6,073 bases of DNA, from assembly GCA_029865405.1 (NCBI GenBank), contig JAOUGZ010000184.1, positions 1 through 6,073 of the forward strand, written 5' to 3'. The position numbers and the translations under genes were made by a program. Below the pieces are notes generated by a model, which searched no databases, had not been told where the DNA came from, and worked only from the letters and a program-made list of their open reading frames with translations. Shown piece after piece: positions 1 to 6,073 of the stretch. Within the stretch, counting starts at the first letter, position 1; every line of letters starts with the position of its first letter. The stretch is from Betaproteobacteria bacterium. GTDB taxonomy: Bacteria; Pseudomonadota; Gammaproteobacteria; Burkholderiales; SG8-39.

Positions 1-800
1 AAGAAATGCTGCGCCAGCTTCTCGAAATCGCGCACCCGCGCCGGCGGTAGCACCACCCAGCCCAGGCGCCATCCGGTCATGCAGAAGTACTTGGAAAAGC
101 TGTTCACGAGCACGACCTCGCCCGGCAGGCCGAGCGCGGTGGCGGGCGGCGCGCCGTACACCAGCCCTTGGTAGATCTCGTCGGCGATGAGCACGCCGTC
201 GTGCTCGGCGACGAACTGCGCGATGCGCGCGAGCTCCGCGGCGTCGGCGACGGTGCCGGTGGGATTGGAGGGTGAGCCCAGCAGCATGGCCTTGGTGCGC
301 GCGCCCCAGGCGCGGCGCACGCCGTCGAGCGTCGGCTGGAAATCCGACTGCGCGGCGAGCGCGAGCGGCCGCGGCACGCCCTCGAAGGCGCGCACGAATT
401 GGCGGTAGCCGGGATAGCCCGGGTCGGGCACCAGCACCTCGTCGCCGGGATCGACGTAGAGTGCCAGCGCAAGCAGCAGTCCGCCCGAGGCCCCCGCCGT
501 CACGACGACGCGCGCCGGGTCGGGTGCCGCGCCGAAGCAGCGCGCGTAGTGCGCGGCGATCGCCTCGCGCAGCGCTGGCAGGCCAAGCGTCGCGGTGTAC
601 GCGGTGCGGCCGTCGCGCAGCGCACGCACGCCGGCCTCTACGACCTCCTCGGGCGCGGTGAAGTCGGGCTCGCCGATCTCCATGTGCACCACGCGGCGCC
701 CCGCGGCCTCGAGCGCCTGCGCGCGCGCGAGCACGTCCATAACCTGGAAAGGCTCGATTTCGGCGGCGCGGCGCGCCGCCAGCATGCGGGTGCTATTCAA
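1..800 (-). CDS. Class I/II PLP-dependent aminotransferase (N-terminal part, cut by window edge)
   Basis: This gene probably encodes a cytoplasmic fold-type I aminotransferase that moves an amino group between an amino acid and a 2-oxo acid on pyridoxal phosphate. The substrate cannot be read from the sequence. Translating the minus strand gives 266 residues with no stop before the left edge; the family is usually near 390, so about a third is missing. Visible motifs are GEPDF (43-47, substrate-side loop), TAGASGG (101-107, phosphate-binding turn), PDPGYPGY (125-132), SPSNPTG (176-182), ADEIY (206-210, Asp207 against the pyridine nitrogen) and NSFSK (233-237), where Lys237 is the expected Schiff-base lysine, followed by MTGWRLGW. 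I chose TTG at 800-798 because GGAG lies 8 bases upstream. An in-frame ATG at 785-783 has no ribosome site but starts close to where many relatives begin. It is divergent from maeB. The family call is firm; the exact start is not. Confidence 0.93.
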   Translation of the reverse strand, partial: MNSTRMLAARRAAEIEPFQVMDVLARAQALEAAGRRVVHMEIGEPDFTAPEEVVEAGVRALRDGRTAYTATLGLPALREAIAAHYARCFGAAPDPARVVVTAGASGGLLLALALYVDPGDEVLVPDPGYPGYRQFVRAFEGVPRPLALAAQSDFQPTLDGVRRAWGARTKAMLLGSPSNPTGTVADAAELARIAQFVAEHDGVLIADEIYQGLVYGAPPATALGLPGEVVLVNSFSKYFCMTGWRLGWVVLPPARVRDFEKLAQHF

Positions 801-808
801 GGCGCGCG

Positions 809-813
809 CTCCG
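809..813 (-). promoter_or_regulatory. Ribosome binding site favouring the TTG start of the aminotransferase
   Basis: On the minus strand the sequence CGGAG ends 8 bases before TTG (800-798). The alternative ATG at 785 would be 23 bases away, too far to use this site. This is why the TTG start is preferred, giving five extra N-terminal residues (MNSTR). Confidence 0.55.
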
Positions 814-822
814 GAGCCGGGA

Positions 823-828
823 ATTATA
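823..828 (-). promoter_or_regulatory. Putative -10 box for the aminotransferase gene
   Basis: The minus strand reads TATAAT, an exact sigma-70 -10 hexamer, in otherwise GC-rich DNA. The expected start of transcription is near 817, giving a leader of only about 17 bases before the TTG codon. No convincing TTGACA-like -35 is seen at 16-18 bases; the matching position reads GAAAAA. The box mirrors the plus-strand box at 841-846. Confidence 0.5.
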
Positions 829-837
829 CGGACAGGT

Positions 838-846
838 TGCTATAAT
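838..846 (+). promoter_or_regulatory. Extended -10 promoter for the maeB operon
   Basis: The plus strand reads TGCTATAAT, which matches the extended -10 consensus TGnTATAAT exactly. No good -35 is present at 16-18 bases upstream (CCGGGA at 18, CGGGAA at 17), as expected for promoters that rely on the TG extension. Transcription should start near 853, so the leader is about 19 bases and holds little more than the ribosome site. It is the only clear promoter seen ahead of the four plus-strand genes. Confidence 0.7.
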
Positions 847-860
847 TTTTCCCCGCGCCG

Positions 861-865
861 AGGAG
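861..865 (+). promoter_or_regulatory. Ribosome binding site of maeB, fixing a GTG start
   Basis: AGGAG lies 6 bases before GTG at 872-874. No ATG is available in this frame close by, and the GTG reading gives the conserved N-terminus of the family, so this site decides the start. Confidence 0.8.
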
Positions 866-871
866 ATTTGG

Positions 872-3172
872 GTGGACGAGCAACTCAAGCTGAACGCACT
901 CGAGTATCACCGCCTGCCGCGCCCCGGGAAGATCTCGATCCTCCCGATCAAGCAGCTCACCAACCAGCGGGATCTGGGGCTCGCCTATTCGCCCGGCGTG
1001 GCGGCGGCGTGCGAGGAGATCGTGCGCGATCCAGCGCAGGCGATGCAGCTGACCTCGCGCGCCAACCTCATCGCCGTCATCACCAACGGCACCGCCGTGC
1101 TCGGCCTCGGGCAGATCGGCCCGCTCGCGGCGAAACCGGTCATGGAAGGCAAGGCGGTGCTGTTCAAGAAGTTTGCCGGCATCGACTGCTTCGACATCGA
1201 GATCGACGAGCGCGATCCGGACAAGCTGGTCGAGATCATCGCCAGCCTTGAGCCGACCTTCGGCGGCATCAACCTCGAGGACATCAAGGCGCCCGAGTGC
1301 TTCATCGTCGAGAGGAAGCTGCGTGCGCGGCTGCGCATTCCCGTGTTTCACGACGACCAGCACGGCACCGCCATCACCGTCGGCGCCGCGGTGCTGAACG
1401 GCCTGAAGGTGGTCGGCAAGGATCTGGCGAGCGTGCAGCTCGTGGTCTCGGGCGCGGGCGCCGCGGCGCTCGCCTGCCTCGACCTGCTGGTCAGGATGGG
1501 CCTGCCGCTCGACCACATCACCGTCACCGACATCAAGGGCGTGGTGTACCGGGGCCGCAAGGAGGAGATGGACCCGGACAAGGCGCGCTACGCCAGGGAC
1601 ACGAAGGCGCGCAAGCTGGACGACGTCATCGCCGGCGCCGACGTGTTCCTCGGCCTGTCGGCGGGCGGGGTGCTCAAGGCCGAGATGGTGAAGAAGATGG
1701 CCGCGCGGCCGCTGATCCTGGCGCTCGCCAACCCGGAACCCGAGATCCGGCCCGAGCTGGCCAAGGCGGTGCGGCCCGACTGCGTGATCGCCACCGGGCG
1801 CTCCGATTACCCCAACCAGGTGAACAACGTGCTGTGCTTCCCGTTCATCTTCCGCGGCGCGCTCGACGTCGGCGCCACCGTCATCAACCACGAAATGGGG
1901 CTCGCCGCCGTGCGCGCCATCGCCGAGCTGGCGCAGGCCGAGACCTCCGAGCAGGTGGCGCTCGCCTACGGCATCGAGACCATCAGCTTCGGCGCGGAGT
2001 ACCTGATTCCGCGCCCGTTCGACCCGCGCCTCATCGCGCGCGTTGCGCCGGCCGTCGCCCAGGCGGCGATGGACTCGGGCGTGGCGACGCGCCCGATCAG
2101 CGACCTCGCGGCCTACCGCGAGTCGCTGGCGCAGTTCGTGTACCACTCGGGCCTGATCATGAAGCCGCTGTTCGCGGCCGCCAAGACCATGGCGCACAAG
2201 CGCATCGTCTACGCCGAGGGCGAGGACGAGCGCGTGCTGCGCGCGGTGCAGATCGTCGTCGACGAGGGCCTGGCGCAGCCGACGCTGATCGGCCGGCCGC
2301 AGGTCATCGAGCAGAGGATCGAGCGCCTTGGCCTCCGGGTGCGCGCGGGCAAGGAGTTCGATCTGGTGAACCCGGATTTCGACCCGCGCTATCGCGACTA
2401 CTGGAGCACCTACCACAAGCTCACCGAGAGAAAAGGCGTGTCGCCCGAGTACGCCAGGATCGAGATGCGCCGCCGCCACACGCTGATCGGCGCGATGCTC
2501 GTCTACAAGGGCGAGGCCGATGGCATGCTCTGCGGCACCTTCGGCACCCATGCGCTGCACCTGCATTACATCGACCAGGTGACCGGGCTGCTGCCCGGCA
2601 TCCGCCACTATGCGGCGATGAACGGGCTGGTGATGCCCAACCGGACGCTGTTCATCTGCGACACCTACGTCACGCCCGATCCGGACGCGGAGCACATCGC
2701 GGAAATGACCCTGCTCGCCGCCGAGGAGGTGAGGCGCTTCGGCCTCGTGCCCAAGGTGGCGCTGCTCTCGGCCTCGAACTTCGGCTCGATCGAGCTGCCC
2801 TCGGCGCGCAAGATGCAGCGCGCGCTCGCCCTCCTGCACGAGCGCGCGCCGGACCTGGAAGTGGAAGGGGAGATGCACGGCGACGCCGCGATCTCGGAGG
2901 AGATCCGCCTGCGGGTGTTCCCGAATTCGCGCCTGCACGGACCGGCCAACCTGCTCATCATGCCGACCCTGGATGCGGCCAACATCGCGTTCAACCTGCT
3001 GAAGAACGCCGCCGGCGACGGCGTCACCATCGGCCCGATCCTCCTCGGCGCGGCGCGCGCCGTGCACATCCTTACCCCGTCGGCCACGGTGCGCCGCCTC
3101 GTGAACATGACGGCGCTCGCGGTCGTCGACGCCAACGCACCGCGCCTCGGCGTGGAGCCGAGCCTGTTCTAG
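872..3172 (+). CDS. maeB: NADP-dependent malic enzyme with C-terminal phosphotransacetylase-like domain
   Basis: MaeB oxidatively decarboxylates L-malate to pyruvate and CO2 with reduction of NADP+ in the cytoplasm, supplying NADPH and linking the TCA cycle to pyruvate. The product is 766 residues, close to the roughly 760 of E. coli MaeB. Residues 1-160 are the malic N-terminal domain, with the catalytic-type Tyr39 in LAYSPGV, Lys94 in EGKAVLF and metal ligands Glu136/Asp137 in NLEDI. HDDQHGT (160-166) adds the third metal acid. SGAGAAA (193-199) is the Rossmann dinucleotide loop, and NPEPEI and [11 protein letters not shown] (309-319) are typical. Residues from about 430 to the end form a phosphotransacetylase-like domain. 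In studied relatives this part is not a working transacetylase but mediates oligomerisation and acetyl-CoA inhibition. The start is GTG. NADP rather than NAD preference is assumed from the family. The gene heads the operon and its stop lies 5 bases before the patatin gene. Confidence 0.97.
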   Translation: MDEQLKLNALEYHRLPRPGKISILPIKQLTNQRDLGLAYSPGVAAACEEIVRDPAQAMQLTSRANLIAVITNGTAVLGLGQIGPLAAKPVMEGKAVLFKKFAGIDCFDIEIDERDPDKLVEIIASLEPTFGGINLEDIKAPECFIVERKLRARLRIPVFHDDQHGTAITVGAAVLNGLKVVGKDLASVQLVVSGAGAAALACLDLLVRMGLPLDHITVTDIKGVVYRGRKEEMDPDKARYARDTKARKLDDVIAGADVFLGLSAGGVLKAEMVKKMAARPLILALANPEPEIRPELAKAVRPDCVIATGRSDYPNQVNNVLCFPFIFRGALDVGATVINHEMGLAAVRAIAELAQAETSEQVALAYGIETISFGAEYLIPRPFDPRLIARVAPAVAQAAMDSGVATRPISDLAAYRESLAQFVYHSGLIMKPLFAAAKTMAHKRIVYAEGEDERVLRAVQIVVDEGLAQPTLIGRPQVIEQRIERLGLRVRAGKEFDLVNPDFDPRYRDYWSTYHKLTERKGVSPEYARIEMRRRHTLIGAMLVYKGEADGMLCGTFGTHALHLHYIDQVTGLLPGIRHYAAMNGLVMPNRTLFICDTYVTPDPDAEHIAEMTLLAAEEVRRFGLVPKVALLSASNFGSIELPSARKMQRALALLHERAPDLEVEGEMHGDAAISEEIRLRVFPNSRLHGPANLLIMPTLDAANIAFNLLKNAAGDGVTIGPILLGAARAVHILTPSATVRRLVNMTALAVVDANAPRLGVEPSLF

Positions 3173-3177
3173 CGGCT

Positions 3178-4356
3178 ATGGCGGGCGAGGCAAGCGCAAG
3201 CAGCGTGGCCGCCTTCCCGCGGGCGCACGCCAAGCCGCGCGCCGGGCTGGTGCTGACCGGCGGTGGCGCGCGTGCCGCCTACCAGGTGGGCGTGGTCAAG
3301 GCGGTGCGCGACCTCCTCGGCAACCCGGTGAAAAACCCCTTTCCGATCCTGTGCGGTACGTCGGCGGGGGCGATCAATGCGGCGTCGCTGGCAGTGTCAG
3401 CCGACAATTTCGCGCAGGCGGTGGCCAACCTGCTCGAAGTTTGGGAGAACATGCGTTGCGAGCGCGTGTACCGCACGGATCTCGTGAGTATCGCAAGGCG
3501 CGGCGCCCGCTGGCTGCTCGCCATGACCCTGGTGTCGAGAGGAAATCCTGTCTCGCTGCTCGACAACGCGCCGTTGCGCGACATGCTGGAGAAGAGCCTG
3601 GCGTTCGAGCGCATCCAGGAACACATCGATGCCGGCGCGCTGTACGCGGTATGCGTCACCGCGTCGGGCTACACGTCCGGGCAGAGCGTGTCCTTCTTCC
3701 AGGGCGGCTCGGGGCTCGAGGGCTGGGAGCGCAACCAGCGCATAGGCTCGGGCGTGATGCTGAAGCTGGACTACCTGATGGCCTCGTCGGCGCTGCCGTT
3801 CATCTTTCCGGCGGTCAAGGTGCACCGCGAGTACTTCGGCGACGGCTCGATGCGCCAGATCGCGCCGGTGAGCCCGGCGCTGCATCTGGGCGCCGACCGC
3901 GTGCTGATCGTCGGTACGGGTCGCCAGGTCCTGGACCAGGCGCGCGCGCGCTCCAGCATCTACCCGTCGCTCGCGCAAATCGCCGGCCATGCGCTCAATT
4001 CCATCTTTCTCGACAGCCTGGCCGTGGACATCGAGCGCCTGGAGCGCATCAACCGCACGGTGCGCATGATTCCGCTCGAGCGGCTGGAGAGCGCGAACCT
4101 GGCGCTGCGCCCGGTCAAGGTGCTGTTCATCACGCCGTCGCAGCCGATCGAGCGCATCGCGGCGCGCTTCGTGCAGGATCTGCCGCGGTCGGTGCGCATC
4201 GTGCTGCGACCGACCGGCGCGCTGTCGCGCTCGGGCTCCAACCTGGCGAGCTACCTGCTGTTCGAGGAATCGTTCTGCCGGGCGCTCATCGACCTCGGGT
4301 ACCAGGACACGCTGGCGCGCGAATCCGAAGTGAAGGAATTCTTTTCCGGAACGTGA
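3178..4356 (+). CDS. Patatin-like phospholipase family protein
   Basis: This is a predicted serine lipid hydrolase of 392 residues using a Ser-Asp dyad. The oxyanion-hole loop GGGARAAYQVG is at 28-38, the nucleophile elbow GTSAG at 60-64 (Ser62) and the DGS motif at 222-224 (Asp222), so all active-site parts are present. MASSALPFIFP (201-211) is the usual segment ahead of the aspartate. The first 20 residues are polar and alanine-rich with no signal peptide, and no membrane helix is evident, which suggests a cytoplasmic protein. The C-terminal 150 residues are family-typical but carry no motif I can name. The ATG is 5 bases after the maeB stop with no clear Shine-Dalgarno, so translation is probably coupled to maeB. 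The next gene is PhaM-like, which hints at a role at PHA granules, but the true substrate (phospholipid, lysophospholipid, other ester) cannot be read from sequence. Confidence 0.93.
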   Translation: MAGEASASSVAAFPRAHAKPRAGLVLTGGGARAAYQVGVVKAVRDLLGNPVKNPFPILCGTSAGAINAASLAVSADNFAQAVANLLEVWENMRCERVYRTDLVSIARRGARWLLAMTLVSRGNPVSLLDNAPLRDMLEKSLAFERIQEHIDAGALYAVCVTASGYTSGQSVSFFQGGSGLEGWERNQRIGSGVMLKLDYLMASSALPFIFPAVKVHREYFGDGSMRQIAPVSPALHLGADRVLIVGTGRQVLDQARARSSIYPSLAQIAGHALNSIFLDSLAVDIERLERINRTVRMIPLERLESANLALRPVKVLFITPSQPIERIAARFVQDLPRSVRIVLRPTGALSRSGSNLASYLLFEESFCRALIDLGYQDTLARESEVKEFFSGT

Positions 4357-4358
4357 GG
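4355..4358 (+). promoter_or_regulatory. Ribosome binding site of the phaM-like gene, overlapping the patatin stop
   Basis: GAGG spans the last two bases of the patatin TGA stop and lies 6 bases before ATG at 4365. The arrangement suggests ribosomes ending the lipase can re-initiate on the next gene. Confidence 0.6.
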
Positions 4359-4364
4359 CCATCC

Positions 4365-4751
4365 ATGGCAGAATCGAATCCGCCGCAGGACCCCTTCGAG
4401 ATGTTCCGCCGCCTGTGGGGACCCCTCGGGCTGCCGGTGCCCGGCATGGCGGTGCCGACGCTGGATCCGAAGGAAGTGGAAAAGCGCATCGCCGAGTTGC
4501 GCTCGGTCGAGTCGTGGCTGCAGGTGAACCTGAACATGGTGCAATTCGCCGTCCAGGGCCTGGAGATGCAGCGCGCGGCGCTGCTCGCCATGGGCGCCGG
4601 CGCGCCGGCCGGGACGCCCCCGGGGCCCAACATCGCCGCGAGCGGCATGCTGTGGCCCTGGGCCGTCATGCAGCAGGCGATGGGCGGCACGGCGCCGCCG
4701 GCGAGCGAGCCGCCGCCGGACGCAAAGGACAAGGAAGAGCCGAAGGCGTGA
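4365..4751 (+). CDS. phaM: PhaM-family PHA granule-associated protein (short form)
   Basis: The 128-residue product resembles the N-terminal part of PhaM, which in Cupriavidus necator binds and activates PHA synthase PhaC1, sits on granules and attaches them to the nucleoid. Evidence is the layout: an aromatic start with FEMFRRLWGP (11-20), a proline/glycine turn LGLPVPGM, PTLDPKEVEKRIAELR (31-46), then a long amphipathic helix through SVESWLQVNLNMVQFAVQGL to about residue 75. After that comes an Ala/Gly/Pro linker, a hydrophobic patch MLWPWAVMQQAM (95-106) and a charged tail rich in Pro, Asp, Glu and Lys. The long lysine-alanine-proline tail that binds DNA in C. necator PhaM (about 260 residues in total) is absent. 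It starts 8 bases after the patatin stop with its own ribosome site. The family is recognised from memory of the PTLDP...KRIAEL...WL pattern. A general phasin-like helical protein is the alternative. Confidence 0.72.
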   Translation: MAESNPPQDPFEMFRRLWGPLGLPVPGMAVPTLDPKEVEKRIAELRSVESWLQVNLNMVQFAVQGLEMQRAALLAMGAGAPAGTPPGPNIAASGMLWPWAVMQQAMGGTAPPASEPPPDAKDKEEPKA

Positions 4752-4765
4752 ACGAATCACACACG

Positions 4766-4770
4766 AGGAG
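4766..4770 (+). promoter_or_regulatory. Strong ribosome binding site of the quinone reductase gene
   Basis: AGGAG, within a purine run, ends 9 bases before ATG at 4780. It is stronger than the site of either preceding gene, so this gene may be translated independently of its neighbours. Confidence 0.65.
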
Positions 4771-4779
4771 AGCACCACG

Positions 4780-5751
4780 ATGAGCAAGGCAGTCAGATTC
4801 CACAAGGCGGGCGGGCCCGAAGTGCTGCAGCTGGAAGACGTGCAGGTGGGCGAGCCGGGGCAGGGGCAGGTGCGCATTCGCCACACGGCGATCGGCGTCA
4901 ACTTCATCGACACCTACCAGCGCTCGGGACTGTACCCGATGCAGATGCCGGCCGTGGCCGGCAACGAGGGCGCGGGCGTGGTCGAGGCGGTCGGCGCCGG
5001 CGTGACCACGCTGAAGAAAGGCGACCGGATCGCCTACACCGGCCAGGTCGGGTCGTATTGCACCGAGCGCCTGGTGCCTGCCGACCGCATGGTGAAGATC
5101 CCCGAGGGCATCAGCGACGAGCAGGCCGCCTCGATGATGCTGAAAGGCATGACCGTGCAGTACCTCATCCACACCACCTATCCGGTGAAGAAGGGCGACA
5201 CCGTGCTCTGGCACGCGGCCGCGGGCGGCGTCGGCCTGATCGCCTGCCAGTGGCTGAAGGCGCTCGGCGTCACCGTCATCGGCACGGTCGGCTCGCCGGA
5301 CAAGGCCAAGCTCGCCAAGGCGCACGGCGCCGACCACGTCATCGACTACAGCAAGGAGAACTTCGTCGAGCGCGTGAAGGAGATCACCGGCGGCAAGAAA
5401 GTGCCGGTGGTCTACGACTCGGTCGGCAAGAGCACCTGGGAAGGGTCGCTCGAGTGCCTGCGGCCGCTCGGCATGTGGGTGCTGTTCGGCAACGCCTCGG
5501 GCGCGGTGCCGCCGCTCAACACGCAGCTCCTGGCGCAGAAGGGGTCGCTGTACATGACGCGGCCCACGCTCGTCACCTACGTCGCGTCGCGCGCCGATCT
5601 CGAGGCGCGCTCGAAATCGCTGTTCGACATTGTGAAATCGGGCAAGGTGAAGATCGAGATCTCGGCGCGCTACAGGCTCGCCGACGCGGCGAAATGCCAC
5701 ACCGACCTCGAGGGCCGCAAGACCACCGGCTCGGTGATCCTGCTGCCGTAG
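4780..5751 (+). CDS. qor: NADPH:quinone oxidoreductase, zeta-crystallin type (MDR superfamily)
   Basis: This is a cytoplasmic medium-chain reductase of 323 residues, near the 327 of E. coli QorA, expected to reduce quinones with NADPH. The N-terminal catalytic domain shows GVNFIDTYQRSG (39-50) and NEGAGVVEAVGAGV (62-75), a glycine-rich stretch; the cysteine and glutamate ligands of zinc-dependent alcohol dehydrogenases are absent, as expected for this branch. AAAGGVG (146-152) is the nucleotide-binding loop of the Rossmann domain. YDSVGKSTW (212-220) and LRPLGMWVLFGNASG (228-241) are characteristic of the Qor group. It is the last gene before the terminator, 28 bases after the phaM-like gene, and has its own strong ribosome site. 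The exact electron acceptor is not shown by sequence, and enoyl or alkenal reduction is possible in this superfamily. Confidence 0.95.
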   Translation: MSKAVRFHKAGGPEVLQLEDVQVGEPGQGQVRIRHTAIGVNFIDTYQRSGLYPMQMPAVAGNEGAGVVEAVGAGVTTLKKGDRIAYTGQVGSYCTERLVPADRMVKIPEGISDEQAASMMLKGMTVQYLIHTTYPVKKGDTVLWHAAAGGVGLIACQWLKALGVTVIGTVGSPDKAKLAKAHGADHVIDYSKENFVERVKEITGGKKVPVVYDSVGKSTWEGSLECLRPLGMWVLFGNASGAVPPLNTQLLAQKGSLYMTRPTLVTYVASRADLEARSKSLFDIVKSGKVKIEISARYRLADAAKCHTDLEGRKTTGSVILLP

Positions 5752-5766
5752 GGCGGACCGCAGACG

Positions 5767-5794
5767 AAAAACGCCGCCCGCGGGCGGCGTTTTT
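5767..5794. terminator. Bidirectional rho-independent terminator
   Basis: A perfect 28-base palindrome has a GC stem of 7 pairs (5772-5778 with 5783-5789), a CGCG loop and flanking A5 and T5 tracts. Read on the plus strand it gives a GC hairpin followed by UUUUUCUU, 15 bases after the qor stop. Read on the minus strand it gives the same hairpin with five U, about 30 bases after the stop of the small secreted-protein gene. It separates two convergent transcripts. Confidence 0.92.
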
Positions 5795-5823
5795 CTTGCG
5801 GCCTGCCTGAATGGCTTCGGCTA

Positions 5824-6060
5824 TCAGATGCCCAGCATCTTCTTGGCCTTGTTCAGGGCCGCTTCGGAATCCGCATGTTTGCCGGACTTGTGAAGCGCTT
5901 CACCGTCGGCGCGCAGCTTCTTCACTTCCGCCATCTGCGCGGCGTTCAATTTCGCGCCGGGCAGCGCGTCATCGACCTGCTTCCACAGTTTCGGGCAGCT
6001 GCCGGCCACGGCCAGCGAGCTGAACAGCGCCAGAGCGGCGAGTACGAGTACTTTCTTCAC
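5824..6060 (-). CDS. Small secreted protein of unknown function
   Basis: The product is 78 residues. Residues 1-19 form a Sec signal peptide: Lys-Lys at 2-3, a hydrophobic core VLVLAALALF and AVA (17-19) before the likely cleavage at Gly20. The mature part is about 59 residues, lysine- and alanine-rich, with one cysteine (Cys22) in SCPKLWKQVDDALP. The second half, roughly 39-77, reads as two amphipathic helices (AAQMAEVKKLRADGEALHKSG, then HADSEAALNKAKKMLGI) like a single helical hairpin of the TPR type. Cys22 is not in a proper lipobox (AGSC lacks the Leu at -3), so a lipoprotein is unlikely. The start is GTG, supported by a strong ribosome site. I recognise no named family or function. The location is inferred to be the periplasm. 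It converges on the qor operon and shares its terminator. No promoter can be seen because the window ends 13 bases upstream. Confidence 0.85.
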   Translation of the reverse strand: MKKVLVLAALALFSSLAVAGSCPKLWKQVDDALPGAKLNAAQMAEVKKLRADGEALHKSGKHADSEAALNKAKKMLGI

Positions 6061-6065
6061 GAGGC

Positions 6066-6071
6066 ACCTCC
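6066..6071 (-). promoter_or_regulatory. Ribosome binding site fixing the GTG start of the small secreted protein
   Basis: The minus strand reads GGAGGT, a near-perfect anti-16S match, ending 5 bases before GTG at 6060-6058. It supports GTG over any later start, which would also destroy the signal peptide. Confidence 0.8.
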
Positions 6072-6073
6072 GT

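Larger units (their letters stand above)
822..847. repeat. Inverted repeat between divergent genes (7-bp arms, 12-bp spacer)
   Basis: The arms are AATTATA (822-828) and TATAATT (841-847), exact reverse complements. Each contains one of the two divergent -10 boxes, so the symmetry may only reflect two promoters. An operator for a dimeric regulator is the other reading. Its bulk AT content stands out from the GC-rich flanks. Confidence 0.6.

Noticed and set aside
187..845. Several plus-strand open frames of 73-148 codons opposite the aminotransferase
   Set aside because: The minus-strand frame carries a full ordered set of aminotransferase motifs, so these are shadows. One of them also reads into the promoter region.
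824..3067. A 747-codon open frame on the minus strand opposite maeB
   Set aside because: maeB is certain on the plus strand by conserved motifs. The antisense product is dominated by Arg, His, Ala, Val and Asp, the usual mirror of GC-biased codons, and shows no recognisable domain.
1297..3177. The patatin reading frame stays open for about 627 codons upstream inside maeB, suggesting a 1019-residue fusion
   Set aside because: The upstream part is low-complexity Arg/Ala/Gly/Pro text typical of an out-of-frame GC-rich gene. Patatin homology begins just after ATG 3178.
3397..4362. A 321-codon minus-strand open frame opposite the patatin gene
   Set aside because: It lies wholly antisense to a gene with intact catalytic motifs and has shadow-like composition; no ribosome site or domain supports it.
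4666..5700. A 344-codon minus-strand open frame opposite qor
   Set aside because: It is antisense to a clear quinone reductase, has the same biased composition and would run through the phaM-like gene end.
6001..6060. Lipoprotein signal in the small secreted protein (Cys22 after AGS)
   Set aside because: The residue at -3 to the cysteine is Ala rather than Leu/Val/Ile, and AVA before Gly20 is a good ordinary signal peptidase site.

Overview
The window is very GC-rich and tightly packed. Its codon use, short intergenic gaps and gene content point to a betaproteobacterium: a fused malic enzyme of the MaeB type, a PhaM-like polyhydroxyalkanoate (PHA) granule protein, and a small secreted protein of a kind I associate with that class. 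I see no tRNA, rRNA, insertion sequence, CRISPR array or phage gene, so it reads as ordinary chromosome rather than an accessory island.

Layout. Bases 1-800 hold the N-terminal two thirds of a class I/II PLP-dependent aminotransferase on the minus strand, cut by the left edge. Bases 801-871 are a short divergent control region with two exact TATAAT boxes facing away from each other inside an inverted repeat. From 872 to 5751 four genes run on the plus strand: NADP-type malic enzyme with a phosphotransacetylase-like tail (maeB), a patatin-like phospholipase, a small PhaM-family granule protein, and a zinc-free NADPH:quinone reductase. The gaps between them are 5, 8 and 28 bases and no internal promoter or terminator is visible, so they look like one operon. 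A perfect palindrome with A/T tracts at 5767-5794 is a two-way terminator. It ends this operon and also a convergent minus-strand gene at 5824-6060, which encodes a small exported protein of unknown function.

How the genes may work together (inference). Malic enzyme makes NADPH and pyruvate, both of which feed PHA synthesis through acetyl-CoA, and its tail is known in relatives to sense acetyl-CoA. PhaM-type proteins bind PHA synthase and granules. The patatin-like lipase between them could act on granule-surface lipid or polymer. The quinone reductase uses NADPH. This makes a plausible carbon-storage and redox operon. Nothing in the sequence proves co-function, and the genes could simply be neighbours. 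I did not find a clearly novel large system. The most useful leads are the patatin-PhaM pairing, the tail-less PhaM and the face-to-face promoters.
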